Assembly: GCA_003290165.1 (NCBI GenBank)
Contig: QNQO01000548.1
Location: 583,632 to 647,631, forward strand
DNA: 64,000 bases
Reading direction: 5' to 3'
Origin: Berberis thunbergii
Taxonomy: Eukaryota; Streptophyta; Magnoliopsida; Ranunculales; Berberidaceae
Shown here: piece by piece, positions 1 to 10,306 of the stretch
Layout: every line of letters starts with the position of its first letter
How positions within the stretch are numbered: the first letter of the stretch is position 1
The notes under the pieces: generated by a model
Told to the model about the DNA's origin: nothing
The model's database searches: none
Seen by the model: only the letters and a program-made list of their open reading frames with translations
Program-made: the position numbers and the translations under genes

Positions 1-103
1 ATATATTGGTGGAAGTGTTATAAAGTCTAGATTCTAAAACACTAGACAGTTTTATACTTGGAGCTTCGATAACAGGGTGTCAATATGTTATGTAGCTTCA
101 TAG

Positions 104-145
<42 letters not shown>

Positions 146-150
146 TATTT
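104..150. repeat. (TTA)n microsatellite
   Basis: An uninterrupted run of TTA/ATT triplets grades into an AT-rich tract. Short ORFs across it (poly-Tyr) are artefacts of the repeat. Confidence 0.9.
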
Positions 151-2911
151 ATTTTATTTTTATATTTTTATTATTTTTTTTGTGATTTGCCTAGCTTGGG
201 GTTGAAAACCAAACAATTCAAAAATAGATTTAGTTTAAAACGAAAGTATGATTTGAAGATCAATTTTTAAAATCAACTCAAAGATAGAAAAAAAAAGTTA
301 TATTCAGTTCTAAATGCCAAATTCATTCACTACATACTCCCTTTTGTGAAATTGAGCATTTTTAAAGTGTATTTTATTTTATAAATGGATTTTCAAGGCT
401 AAACAAAAACTTTATTTTTCAAATACCCATTTTAGATAGAAAAACTCTACTTTTTGTAGTTTGCTAAACTCGGTTTTTAAAACCAATGTGGGATTTGATA
501 ATCAATTTTTTTAAAACTGGCTTATAATGCCCAACAATATGGTTTTATTTGATTATAATTAAGGAAGGAAATAAAGTCGGTTTGTTGGAAACAAGTTAAA
601 GATATGAAGTCCGGACAAATAATGACAAAGTTTTCAAGAAGATAAGTCTAAATGACACGTGAAGACAAGCCAAAATAGCTTACGGGTGACCAAATTCAAA
701 TGAAGTGCTAAAAGCTATTTGGAGACAAAATGCGTGGGAGTAAAAATTTCAAGTTTGAATTTGATTTATCCTGTCACTCACATGAGAATGGATATTATCT
801 TGGAAATGAATATTCCCTCATGAGACATGACCATGTGCTTAAAAGAGATGTCCATATCAAGTATAAAGACTACATATGACACAAGAAAATTTTTGTTTTA
901 AAAAAACTGTCTAGCCATAGCAAAGTGGACTTATATCTTGTTGTCTTCTTTTGATAGCAAAGAGACGTTCTAAATCTAACCGTTGTGAAAAACAGAACCT
1001 GAGGTGCGAAGTCGATTTCACCCCTCCCGGATCAGTATATAAATAGTTGCATTTTCATTTGCCTCCATCAACTTTAGGAGTTCAAGAAAAACTTGTGAGA
1101 ACTATTCAAGAGCAGCGGATTTAGCAAGAAGAGCAAGTTTCTCCTTATTGTTCAAGAAGAAATCACTCAATCTCTACACATCAACTTTAAGTGAGCTTCA
1201 AAAGAAAATAAAAAGATCTGGGGCTTGAAAAGTAAGCTTAACCTAGACCAAACAACTTTTTGTTTGAGATTTAAAAGCCTTAGAGAGAAACCTTCTTTGT
1301 CACCCCAAACTATCATACACAAGTGAACCTAACTTCTACTCTATAAAGGAGTAAAAGATCTGAGCTTAAGCCTCTCTCAACCTATTATTTAGAACACTAC
1401 CGGATAAACCTCTTTGAGTGTTATTTTGCCTAAACTCACTTACCATGTATGGGTTCTTGAATCTATAGAGTGGATTCGTATGAGTAAGTGTCACTTGGTG
1501 ATCTCAAGGAAGTAGTAAGATTTGGTTTGCGTTCCATGACGGTGATCCTTGCAAATCGATAAGTCTCGTGGAGCACAATCATAAGACCATGTGGTATGTC
1601 CAAAATCTCAAACACACGTCTACACGACTTGGTTGTTTTGCATCCCATTGATGATCACCAAGTGTTCGTAAGACTCGCGAAGCAGAGCACTTAGTTCATG
1701 GTAGAAAGTCTCATTGGAATGCGGCGATTTGCCCTTGCGAAATTGTAAAACATTATTTGATATTGTAGCTATTTTTTAATCAAGTAATAGAAGCTTGCTG
1801 CTTTCGAGCCCTTTCTACCGAGGAAGTAACTAGTCGAGGCCAGTCAACCTCGACTTAGGTAAACCTCATTATACATGTGTGAGTGGTATTGTCTTTTCTC
1901 TTATCTTTACATTTTTTTGCATTTTGTTTATCTTATTGCTTTTGATATGTCATTTGTGCATCAAGTCTTGGATCTACTTTGCAAAAAAATTTCCTTAGAT
2001 CAGATTTTAGATCCTAAGACTTGTGAGACCTCCAAGACCTAAAGTTAAATCATTTCATACTTTACACCTATCTTTGAACTTTTTTTTGGTGCTAAGGTCT
2101 AGGAGATTATTTTGAGCATGAAATATTACAAAGTGTTCATATAGCCTCTATGTTTTTGCATTATTTCGCAAATGTTCTCAAAGAATTATTTTTTTCAAAA
2201 AATATTATTCACCTCTGTTAATCTTGCTCATCATATCTTAGGGCACTTTGTTTAGCATTTAAAGCATGCCACTCACTTTCAAAGATATTGTGATCAGAGA
2301 TTGAAAACGAGATATATAAAGATAAAAGTGCGAGTTGATGGAAAAATAAGGCAGGGATGGAGGGATATGGATAGAGAGAGTTTCATGGATGATTGAAGAT
2401 GTTAAAAATGAAGTTGAGGAATTTAAGATTAGGGAGGTGGATGTGGGTTTGGTTGGAGAAGATGAACACAAATGGAATTTGGAATCCATATTGTTTGACT
2501 TTATAAAGTAGGGGCTATGATTCGAATCGTGAATGTTAATAGTAGAGATGTTCTGAGAATTTTCTTATTCTTTGTAGTAGAAATGTTCTGAGAAGGCATC
2601 TGTTTTTTACACCACCAGCCTCACCCTACTAAGTAACGCCACCAATTTAAACCTCTCCCAAACCAAAATCTCTCATCTTGTGTCCTATTGCTAGCATTCT
2701 CCTCTTCCTCCACTTGCAAAATCCTCCTCAGCCTATGTCCTTCTCCTCCTCCACAGTGGCAACGACAACCATAAAACATCAACAACAATAACAACAAAAT
2801 GCACAATGACACCAACCTACAACAACAGAACAACAACTTGCAGCAACCCCCGTTGATTGCTTTCTTTCTGCTGCGATATTGGGTTTGGACTTCGCATGAT
2901 AGAGATGCAAA
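151..2911. other. Unclassified AT-rich intergenic DNA, possibly with an old LTR
   Basis: I find no recognisable gene here. The part from about 540 to 1,900 reads like a decayed LTR or promoter region. A TATA-like box (TATATAAATAG at about 1,036) is preceded by a C-rich stretch and followed by an A-rich, stop-filled leader. No TG...CA ends, primer site or matching second copy could be paired inside the window, so this is only a suggestion. The stretch from 2,240 to 2,900 holds short low-complexity ORFs without family resemblance. Confidence 0.3.
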
Positions 2912-3391
2912 GGAGTTATTTCCCATTTGGCCTCCATTAGTTTATGACTATTCCTATTTGCCCCCCATTAGTTTTTGTATCCTAGTCTAACACCCATGAC
3001 CGTGTTCAAATACGTTGACTAACCAATTCCATCCAATTTTGTAAAGAAATACCAACATACCCTGCATGTGCTTTTGCACATGTTTTACTAAAATCACATA
3101 AATCTTGTTGCTTGATGATCATGTTTGATCCAATGGCTAGGAAAATAGCTTTTGGATCTATTTTTTTTTAAATATGGGAGCCAATTAAAAATTATAACAT
3201 ACCCTAGTAATTTAGTAAAAATACTTGCAAAACACATGCATGGTAAGTTGGTATTTTTGAAAAAATTGGATGGAGTTTGTGAGTCAATGTAGTTGAACAC
3301 ACAGTCATGAATGTTAGACTAGGATACAAAAACTAATGAGGGTCAAACAGGGATAATCATAAACTAATCGGGGCCAAATGGAAAATAACCC
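2912..3391. mobile_element. Foldback MITE with about 180-bp inverted arms
   Basis: The left arm (from 2,912, starting GGAGTTATTTCCCATTTGGC) and the reverse complement of the right arm (ending 3,391) match over roughly 180 bases, including the block TTTTTGTATCCTAGTCTAAC in both. GATGCAAA flanks the pair at 2,904-2,911 and 3,392-3,399, an 8-bp target duplication (possibly 9 bp with one mismatch). Length 480 bp, no coding capacity. Long arms and an 8-9-bp duplication suit a Mutator-type or hAT-type non-autonomous element; the family is not settled by sight. Confidence 0.75.
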
Positions 3392-3882
3392 GATGCAAAT
3401 CTAAGATAAGAAGATTGATAAAAATAAAATGGGTTTTCCCAATTGGAGAAATTGGGTTCCAATCTTGCCGATTTTGGTAAGACCCTTTTTTCAATTTCGC
3501 AGCCATGGGTTGTGAGATTTAGGGTTAATCTCACAGCCATAGGCTTTGGAATTGAAAAAAAAAAGTTAGTCTCGCCGATTTGGGTGAGACCATTTTTTTC
3601 TGCAAGCCATGACTCACTTTGCAGCTTCGGGTTGTTTTGTTTAGGGGTGGGAAAGAATTCCGGTTTGACCCGGATTGGTATGGTCTTGTTCCGGGACCAA
3701 TCAATTCATGTCATTTTATCCCGATCCCGGTTGGAATTGGGACGATACCAGTTCCACAAAATTCAATCCCGGACTGTTCCAGTCCATCCCGTTCATGTAG
3801 CTCACTTATAATGTTCAAGTCCAATTATACAATCTAATCATAAAGTTTAGGCCAACATTTATTTAACTCTTCCATTTAAACT

Positions 3883-5614
3883 TGATGCAGATTTAACTAA
3901 CCTAAATAAATAGGTTAATTTAACCTAGTCTTAATAACTGCAAGTGCACAATGTCTAACTGGTAGACAAGGGCAAGTACAGGTCGATCCCACAAGGACTG
4001 TGGTTGCAATTAAATTTCAGAGTTGACTTAAACTAATTTAAATGGGGGTTACAACAATCAAAATATCTAAACTAAAAATCAAATTAAAAACCAAAATAAA
4101 AAGTTTTTAAGAATATGATAAGGGAAACCAAGGCATTGAATCCACCAATTCAGTTTTTCAAGTTAATTTAATTTAACTTATTATTTTCTAAAGCGAGAAG
4201 ATTTAGGGATGAGAATCCCTTGCTTGCATCAATGATGTGATCGTTTAGAACAATTCAGTTTTAAAATCCAATGTTACAAATAACTTCAGCATAAATTATA
4301 GACTCCTAGCATTGAGTGTCTTATTACGACACACTCAATCACAAGTCTAACTTATTAAGTTTCAACTCCTAGCATTGAGTGTCTTATTACGACATACTCA
4401 ATCACAAGTCTAACTTAACCAATTAAAACTAATGCTTTAAATATATATTAGTACAGAAAACTCTAACTACCGACTAGTCTAGATCAAATCCAATATAATT
4501 GGTGAAAGTAATTTACTAATACTCAGAAATTAAATGTATTTTGCAGTTAAGCACATAATAAAACAAAAAGTCAAACTAGAACAAACTCTTGAAACCCAAT
4601 TGGTTTCATCTTAGCCTTGGCGAAGGATTTAGCTCTCCATGGTAGCGGTGGTCACAACATCAATGGAGGTGGAATTCATCTTTGCACAGACACGAATCCC
4701 GAGAAAAGACTGTTGATGGACTGTGGTGGCTCAGAGCAAACATCGGGAGTGCAAATAGCCAAAATTGATTCAAAAATCAGTTTTTCTCTCGCCAAAGTCG
4801 CGCGGGTTGTCTTCTCCAGCGAACTGGGTCCTGTGTTCCGCCGCAGCTGCTTGCGATCTCAGTTCCTCCGACGAGCTCAAGTCCTTGTAAGAGAGAGAGA
4901 GGGCCGGGAGATGGATGAACAGAGAGAGATGAAGAGGAATAGGGAGATAATGGAGAAGGGAGACAGGGCGGCGGCGATGGTTGTGTTGCTTAAGAAAAAG
5001 AACATGCAGAGAGAGATATGGGCGAGAGATGGCGAAACTCGGTGGCGAGGTGAAGATTTGACGTGAAACAGGGTTGTCACGCCCCTGCTTCATGGTGGTG
5101 GTGGTGCTCTAGTGGCGGGGCTCGGTTGCTGGATAGGGAAGGTGGCGAGAGGTGGATGAAGAGGTTTGTTGCTGTGTGGCGTGATAGAACAGGGAGAGAA
5201 GGTGGTGTCTGATGGTGGTGGCGGCTGTGGTTGTTGGATGGTGGCGAGGTGAGGTGGTGATGGCGGGATTATCGCACTGTCAGCTCTCCTATCGAGCGAG
5301 GATTGCCAGCAGGGTGGATTGGTGTGGTCGCTGGGAGAGCCCCCAGAGAGGGGAAGAAAAGAGAGAAGATCCCCAGAGAAATTAGGGTTATTGGGTTTTA
5401 TAGAAAATTAAGGTAATTGTGTTGGGTAAACTGCACTCCCGTCTCCGCTCGTCAATACCAAATTGCTTATTATCACCTCGAACTCCGCATTAATCCGTTA
5501 ACGCTCTGAATCCTGAAAAATACAAAATTTAAATAATTAATATAAAATAGATTGTCAAAGTAAATAACAAATATAAATTAGGTGGTATTCTGTGTAATAA
5601 TTAGGTGAATATCA
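3883..5614 (-). mobile_element. Ty3-gypsy-family LTR, copy 1 (minus strand)
   Basis: On the minus strand this unit starts TGATATTCACC (at 5,614) and ends ATCTGCATCA (at 3,883), giving TG...CA ends. It shares word order with the 3' LTR of the nested gypsy element at 18,191-21,631: a 5' AT-rich part with 'CAGGATTCAGAGCG', a GC-rich middle with 'CTATCGAGCGAGGATTGCC', the 'TTGAGTGTCTTATTACGACA' pairs, and 'CAGGTCGATCCCACAAGG' near the 3' end. No internal domain is attached. The GC-rich middle yields a 149-aa ORF at 4,617-5,066 that I regard as non-genic. Confidence 0.7.
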
Positions 5615-5618
5615 GTAT

Positions 5619-7399
5619 TGATGCCGCACAAGATAGAATAATCTAGATAGAGTGGAGAGTTAATCTAAATAAATAGGTTAATTTAACCTAGTCGTAAAAA
5701 CTGCAAGTGCACAGTGTTTAACTGGTAAACATGGTTAAGTACAGGTCGATCCCACAAGGACTGTGGTTGCAATTAAATTTCAGAGTTGACTTAAACTAAT
5801 TTAAATAGGGGTTACGGCAATCAAAATATCTAAACTAAAATTCAAATTAAAAAGCAAAATAAAAAGTTAATAAGAATATGAGAAGAGAAACCAATGCATT
5901 GAATCCACCAATTCAGTTTTTCAAGTTATTTTAATCTAACTTATTATTTTCTAAAGTGAGAAGCTTTAGGGATGAGAATCCCTTGCTTGCATCGATGATG
6001 TGATCGTTAAGAACAATTTAGTTTTAAAATCCAATGTTACAATTAACTTCAGCATAAATTATAGACTCCTAGCATTGAGTGTCTTATTACGACACACTCA
6101 ATCACAAGTCTAATTTATTAAGTCTCAACTCCTAGAATTGAGTGTCTTATTACGGTGCACTCAATCACAAGTCTAACTTAACCAATTAAAACTAATGCTT
6201 TAAATATTAGTAAAGAAAACTCTAACTACCGACTAGTCTAGATCAAATCCGATATAATCGGTGAAAGTAATTTACTAATATTCAAAAAGTAAATGTATTT
6301 TGCAGTTAAGCACATAATAAAATAAAAAGTCAAACTAGAACAAACTCTTGAAACCTAATTGGTTTCATCTTAGCCTTGGCGAAGGGTTTAGCTCTCCATG
6401 GTAGTGATGGTCATCTCCTCAGTTGAATCCATCTCAGCATGAACACGCATCCTGAGAAAATGATGCAAATACACTATGGCTGCTCAGAGAGAAATCGGGG
6501 GGTGCCAATAACTTCCAAACCTTTTTCTCCCGATTTGAACAGAGAGGAGGCGGGAGCGCAGGCGAAAAACCAGAGCCGAAGCAGGAGCGCTGATGGAGGT
6601 CCTGCTTGGGCAAGCGGGTGTGCGTTAGGAGCTAAACGATGTTGGGTGGCGGCCGGTATACGAATAGAGACCGAGATGAAGAGAGGACAGAAAGGAGAGG
6701 AGCAGAGGCTGTGCTCTGTCGCGAGGTGGTGGAACAGGGCTGCGGCGGTGGTTGTATTGCGCAAAACAGTGAGATGATGGTCATGAGAAAGATATGGGAG
6801 AGAAGACGAGAATGGGCGAGAGAGGGCGGTGATGGCGAAGCTCGGTGGTGAGGTGAAGATTTGACGTGAAACAGGGTTGTGACGCCCCTGTTTCATGGTG
6901 GTGGTGGTGCTCTGGTGGTGGGCTCTGTCTATGGTTGCTAGACAGGGAAGGTGGCTGTGTGGCGTGATGAAACAGGGAAAGGAGGTGGTGCCTGATGGTG
7001 GTGGCGGCTGTGGTTGTTGGACGTTGGCAAGGTGAGGTGGTGATGGCGGGATTATCGCATTGTCGGCTCTCCTATTAAGCGAGGATTGCCGGCAGGGTGG
7101 ATTGGTGTGGTGGCTGGAAAAGAGAGGAGGAAAACACCAGTAAAAAAAGAGAGAAGAACATCTGAAATTAGGGTTATTGGGTTTTATAGAAAATTAGGGT
7201 AATTGTGTTGGGTAACTGCACCCCCGTCTCTGCTCGTCAACACCAAATTGCTTATTATCACCTCAAACTCCGCATTATTCCGTTAACACTCTGAATCCTG
7301 AAAAATAAAAAATTTAAATAATTAATATAAAATATATTGTCAAAGTGAATAACAAATATAAATTAGGTGGTATTCTATGTAATAATTAGGTGAATATCA
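5619..7399 (-). mobile_element. Ty3-gypsy-family LTR, copy 2 (minus strand), directly adjacent
   Basis: A second full LTR-like unit begins only 4 bp (GTAT) after copy 1. On the minus strand it runs from TGATATTCACC (at 7,399) to TTGTGCGGCATCA (at 5,619). It is clearly the same family as copy 1, with scattered substitutions and small indels, and is about 1.78 kb. No target duplication pairs the outer flanks (AAACT before 3,883, ATAGA after 7,399). ORFs in it at 6,439-6,896 mirror the non-genic ORFs of copy 1. Confidence 0.7.
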
Positions 7400-8031
7400 A
7401 TAGAGTCAAAAGAAAAGGGAAAGGCAACGAGTTCTTCTTCTTCTTTCTCATCTCCCCATCTGTTCAAAGATCTTCACCTTATTTTCAATCTTGACTCACC
7501 CTCCGCCGCCACTGGGTGCACCAATGGATGATTTTGATTCATCAATGAGTGCATCTATTGAAAAGGCAGAATGGAAGAAGAAAATGTGGGAAAGAAAAAC
7601 GGTTGTTTTTTAGAAGAATCAGTCAAACTCTCAAACTCTTCACCAAGAAAAAAAAATAGAAGAAAAAAAAATTTTGTGCATCAACCACCAAATTTTGTAG
7701 CTGAATCAAACATCTTATTTCTCTTTTCCAACTCTTTGTAAGTAAGTAGTGTTATAAGGTTTGATAAATGTGTTTAGGTTTTGGGTTTTTCTCTTCCCTC
7801 CTCTACTTACCTCTTCTACTCCCCTACAAATTAGGGGGTGGTTTGATAAATGTGTTTAATTCAATATTGGGCTTGGGCCAATTTGGGATGACATGGTTTT
7901 GCCCCGGTTCAAATCGGTTCAAGACCAATTGGTTATGCTTGAAAAGCATCTATCCCAGACCATTCCGTCCCGTTTCACTGGACCGAGATAAGTTCAATCT
8001 CGGACCGTACCCACCCCTATTTAAGGGTATA

Positions 8032-8552
8032 TGTAACGACTCGATCCGCACAGTAAGATATTGTCCGCTTTGGGCCCAACTGGCCCGCACGGCTTTAAAA
8101 GGCCTCTTACTATGAGGATCCAACCTCGCACATATATAGCACATCCCCCTTCCGCACCCAGGCGATGTGGGACTATGTCCCCCTTTGTAGCTCATCCAAC
8201 CTCTCTCAGGCTTGTTGGGCTCCAACCCTCACCCTCACTCTCAAGTCTACCCACTCCAGGGTCTCACAGTCCACCCCCCTTAGGGCCCAACGTCCACGCC
8301 GACTCTGATACTATTCTGTAACGACCCGATCCGCACAATAAGATATTGTCCGCTTTGGGCCCAACCGGCCCGCACGGCTTTAAAAGGCCTCTTACTATGG
8401 GGATCCAACCTCGCACATATATAGCACATCCCCCTTCCGCACCCAGGCGATGTGGGACTATGTCCCCCTTTGTAGCTCGTCCAACCTCTCTCAAGCCTGT
8501 TGGGCTCTACCATCACCCTCACCCTCAGGTCTGCCCACTCCAGGATCTCACA
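8032..8552 (-). mobile_element. Complete TRIM (terminal-repeat retrotransposon in miniature)
   Basis: Two near-identical LTRs of 237 and 236 bp (8,032-8,268 and 8,317-8,552) flank an internal domain of only 48 bp. Read on the minus strand each LTR begins TGTGAGA and ends GTTACA. A primer site follows the 5' LTR (TAGTATCAGAGTC, one mismatch to the initiator tRNA-Met complement, about 8,301-8,313) and a polypurine tract (TAAGGGGGGTGGAC, 8,269-8,282) precedes the 3' LTR. GTATA flanks the element at 8,027-8,031 and 8,553-8,557. There is no coding capacity, so it must have been mobilised by another element's proteins. Confidence 0.92.
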
Positions 8553-8557
8553 GTATA

Positions 8558-8941
8558 TCTCTTGAAGTGGTTATCTGTGCCCTTGTGGAGCAATCAAACT
8601 ATTCATACCTATCATAATGAAGCTTTGTCAAGAGACGAACAACTTTCAAGTGTTATTGAGGCAAACTCATTGCCAAAATTGATTATTAGTTGAAAACAAA
8701 CTACTTCCAAATATTACTGAGGCATGCTCATGACCAACATCGATTATCTTGGGCAAGGAGAATTGTATGCACATGCATCTCATTGCACTCAGCCACATCA
8801 GCGATATCCATCTACATTTTTCCACAGTCAAAGGATTTTGTGAAAACATCTTCGAAACCTAGCACAACTTTTGCTGTAACAATGTTTTTCTCATGATGTT
8901 GGACGAAGCCAATCAGGAAGAACATGATAACACTATGACTG
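8558..8941. other. Intergenic gap
   Basis: AT-rich sequence between the TRIM and copia element 1. I see no gene, repeat or transposon end here. Confidence 0.4.
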
Positions 8942-9214
8942 TGTTAAGATTTAAATGTTTTTATTTCATATTTATTAATATATATTCGAAGTTCTAGTCA
9001 TTGGAAGGTTTGTCCGAGTCTTTAGGTATTTGGTTATTTGATTTCGTGGCTGAGAAAGTGGCTTATGTGTGATCCTATTTTATAGGAGTTGTGGTTAGTG
9101 CTAGGATGAAATGTTCTGATGTAAAGCCTATTTATAGGCCTTTCTCTTTGTCAATAATATATAGAGTTTTACTATTCCAACACGTCTCTTTTGTTTTTTC
9201 TTAACTTTGTATCA
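8942..9214 (+). repeat. 5' LTR of copia element 1
   Basis: It starts TGTTAAGATTT. Its first ~241 bases match the 3' LTR at 21,639 closely, including the block GGAAGGTTTGTCCGAGTCTT. The repeat match stops at 9,184, but the primer site begins only at 9,216, so the true LTR end is probably the CA at 9,214. A TATA-type stretch (CAATAATATATAGAG, about 9,152-9,166) may be the LTR promoter. Confidence 0.8.
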
Positions 9215-9215
9215 G

Positions 9216-9227
9216 TGGTATCAGAGC
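9216..9227 (+). promoter_or_regulatory. Primer binding site for initiator tRNA-Met (copia 1)
   Basis: TGGTATCAGAGC is the standard complement of the plant initiator tRNA-Met 3' end used by copia elements. It lies just after the inferred LTR end. Confidence 0.9.
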
Positions 9228-9277
9228 AGAAAACGAGTGAGAGAAAGCAAAAGAGAAAGAGTTCCCAAACAACATCG

Positions 9278-10306
9278 ATGGCTTCAGACTCAAATTTTGT
9301 GCACGCGGCGATCCCACGTTTTGATGGTCACTATGACCATTGGAGTATGCTAATGGAGAATTTTCTGCGGTCAAAAGAGTATTGGCCGATTGTTGAATCT
9401 GGAATTGAAGAACCCGCAACAAATACAGTCTTGACAGATGCCTAGAAAACATAGTTGGAAGGGAGAAAGCTAAAAGATTTGAAGGCTAAAAATTACCTTT
9501 TTCAGGCAATTAATCGTCCCATCTTGGAAACAATTCTTAGCAAAGAAACTTCCAAAGATATTTGGGATTCCATGAAGGAAAAAATATCAAGGTTCTGCTA
9601 GAGTTAGGCGTGCACAACTTCATGTTTTGAGAAGAGATTTTGAAACTCTACAAATAAAGGATGGGGAATCTGTCACCAGCTACTGTGCCAGGACTATGGA
9701 GATCAACAACAAATTGCGATTTCATGGTGAGAAGATGGAATATGTCACCATTGTGGAGAAGTTATTGCTTTCTCTGGCACCAACGTTTGATTATGTCGTG
9801 TGTTCAATTGAAGAATCAAAAGATATAGATGCATTCTCTCTTGATGAACTGCAGAGCTCATGCCTGGTCCATGAACAGAAGATGAATCGATTCAACTTCA
9901 GAGGAGCAAGCTTTGAAGGCTTCTACCTCTACTTATTTCTCAAACTCTAGAGGAAGGGGTAGAGGCAGAGGTAGAGGAAGGGGAGATCGAGGGTATAGAG
10001 ATGGCAACATGTATTTCAAAGCCGATAATGATCAATTTCAAGGCAGAGGACAAGATCAACATTTTGACAAATCCAAGGTAGAGTGCTTTAGATGTCATAA
10101 ATTTGGTCATTATCATTCTGAATGTTATACTAGGCTGCGTAAAGAAAAAGAAAATGAAGTGCAATCGAATTTTGCCGAAAAGAAGGAATTGGAAACTTTG
10201 TTAATGGTTGTTCAAGCTAATCAGGAACCTGAGTCTGATGTTTGGTATGTGGATATGGGCTGCAGTAACCACATGTGTAGAAATAAGTCTTTTTTTCTTA
10301 TTTAAA
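9278..10306 (+). pseudogene. gag: Copia 1 Gag and protease region
   Basis: Starts with ATG at 9,278 (MASDSNF...). The Gag capsid-type region (FDGHYDHWSMLMENFLRS near residue 13) has a stop at 9,443 and a frameshift near 9,600. It resumes through 'ETLQIKDGESVTSYCARTME'. A second frameshift near 9,940 leads into an RG-rich stretch, then the zinc knuckle CFRCHKFGHYHSEC (CX2CX4HX4C, RNA binding, about 10,084-10,125). The aspartic protease motif reads DMGCSNHM where DTGCSNHM or DSGCSNHM is usual, so the catalytic Asp is present but the next residue is changed. A stop at 10,304 ends the frame. Confidence 0.85.

Larger units (their letters stand above)
3642..8019. mobile_element. Possible hAT-like non-autonomous element, split by two LTRs
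   Basis: TAGGGGTGGG at 3,642 and CCCACCCCTA ending at 8,019 are inverted, and TAGGGGTG-type termini are common in plant hAT elements. The sequences next to each end share a style of repeated 'ccggttcaaatcgg / gggaccaa' words. Removing the two LTRs between them leaves about 860 bp, a plausible size. The 8 bp outside the two ends (GTTTTGTT and TTTAAGGG) do not match, so the ends could belong to two separate elements. Confidence 0.3.

Noticed and set aside
4617..5093. 149- and 107-codon ORFs on opposite strands
   Set aside because: They lie in the GC-rich middle of a gypsy LTR, and matching ORFs appear in the other LTR copies (6,439-6,896 and 20,531-20,920). No family resemblance.
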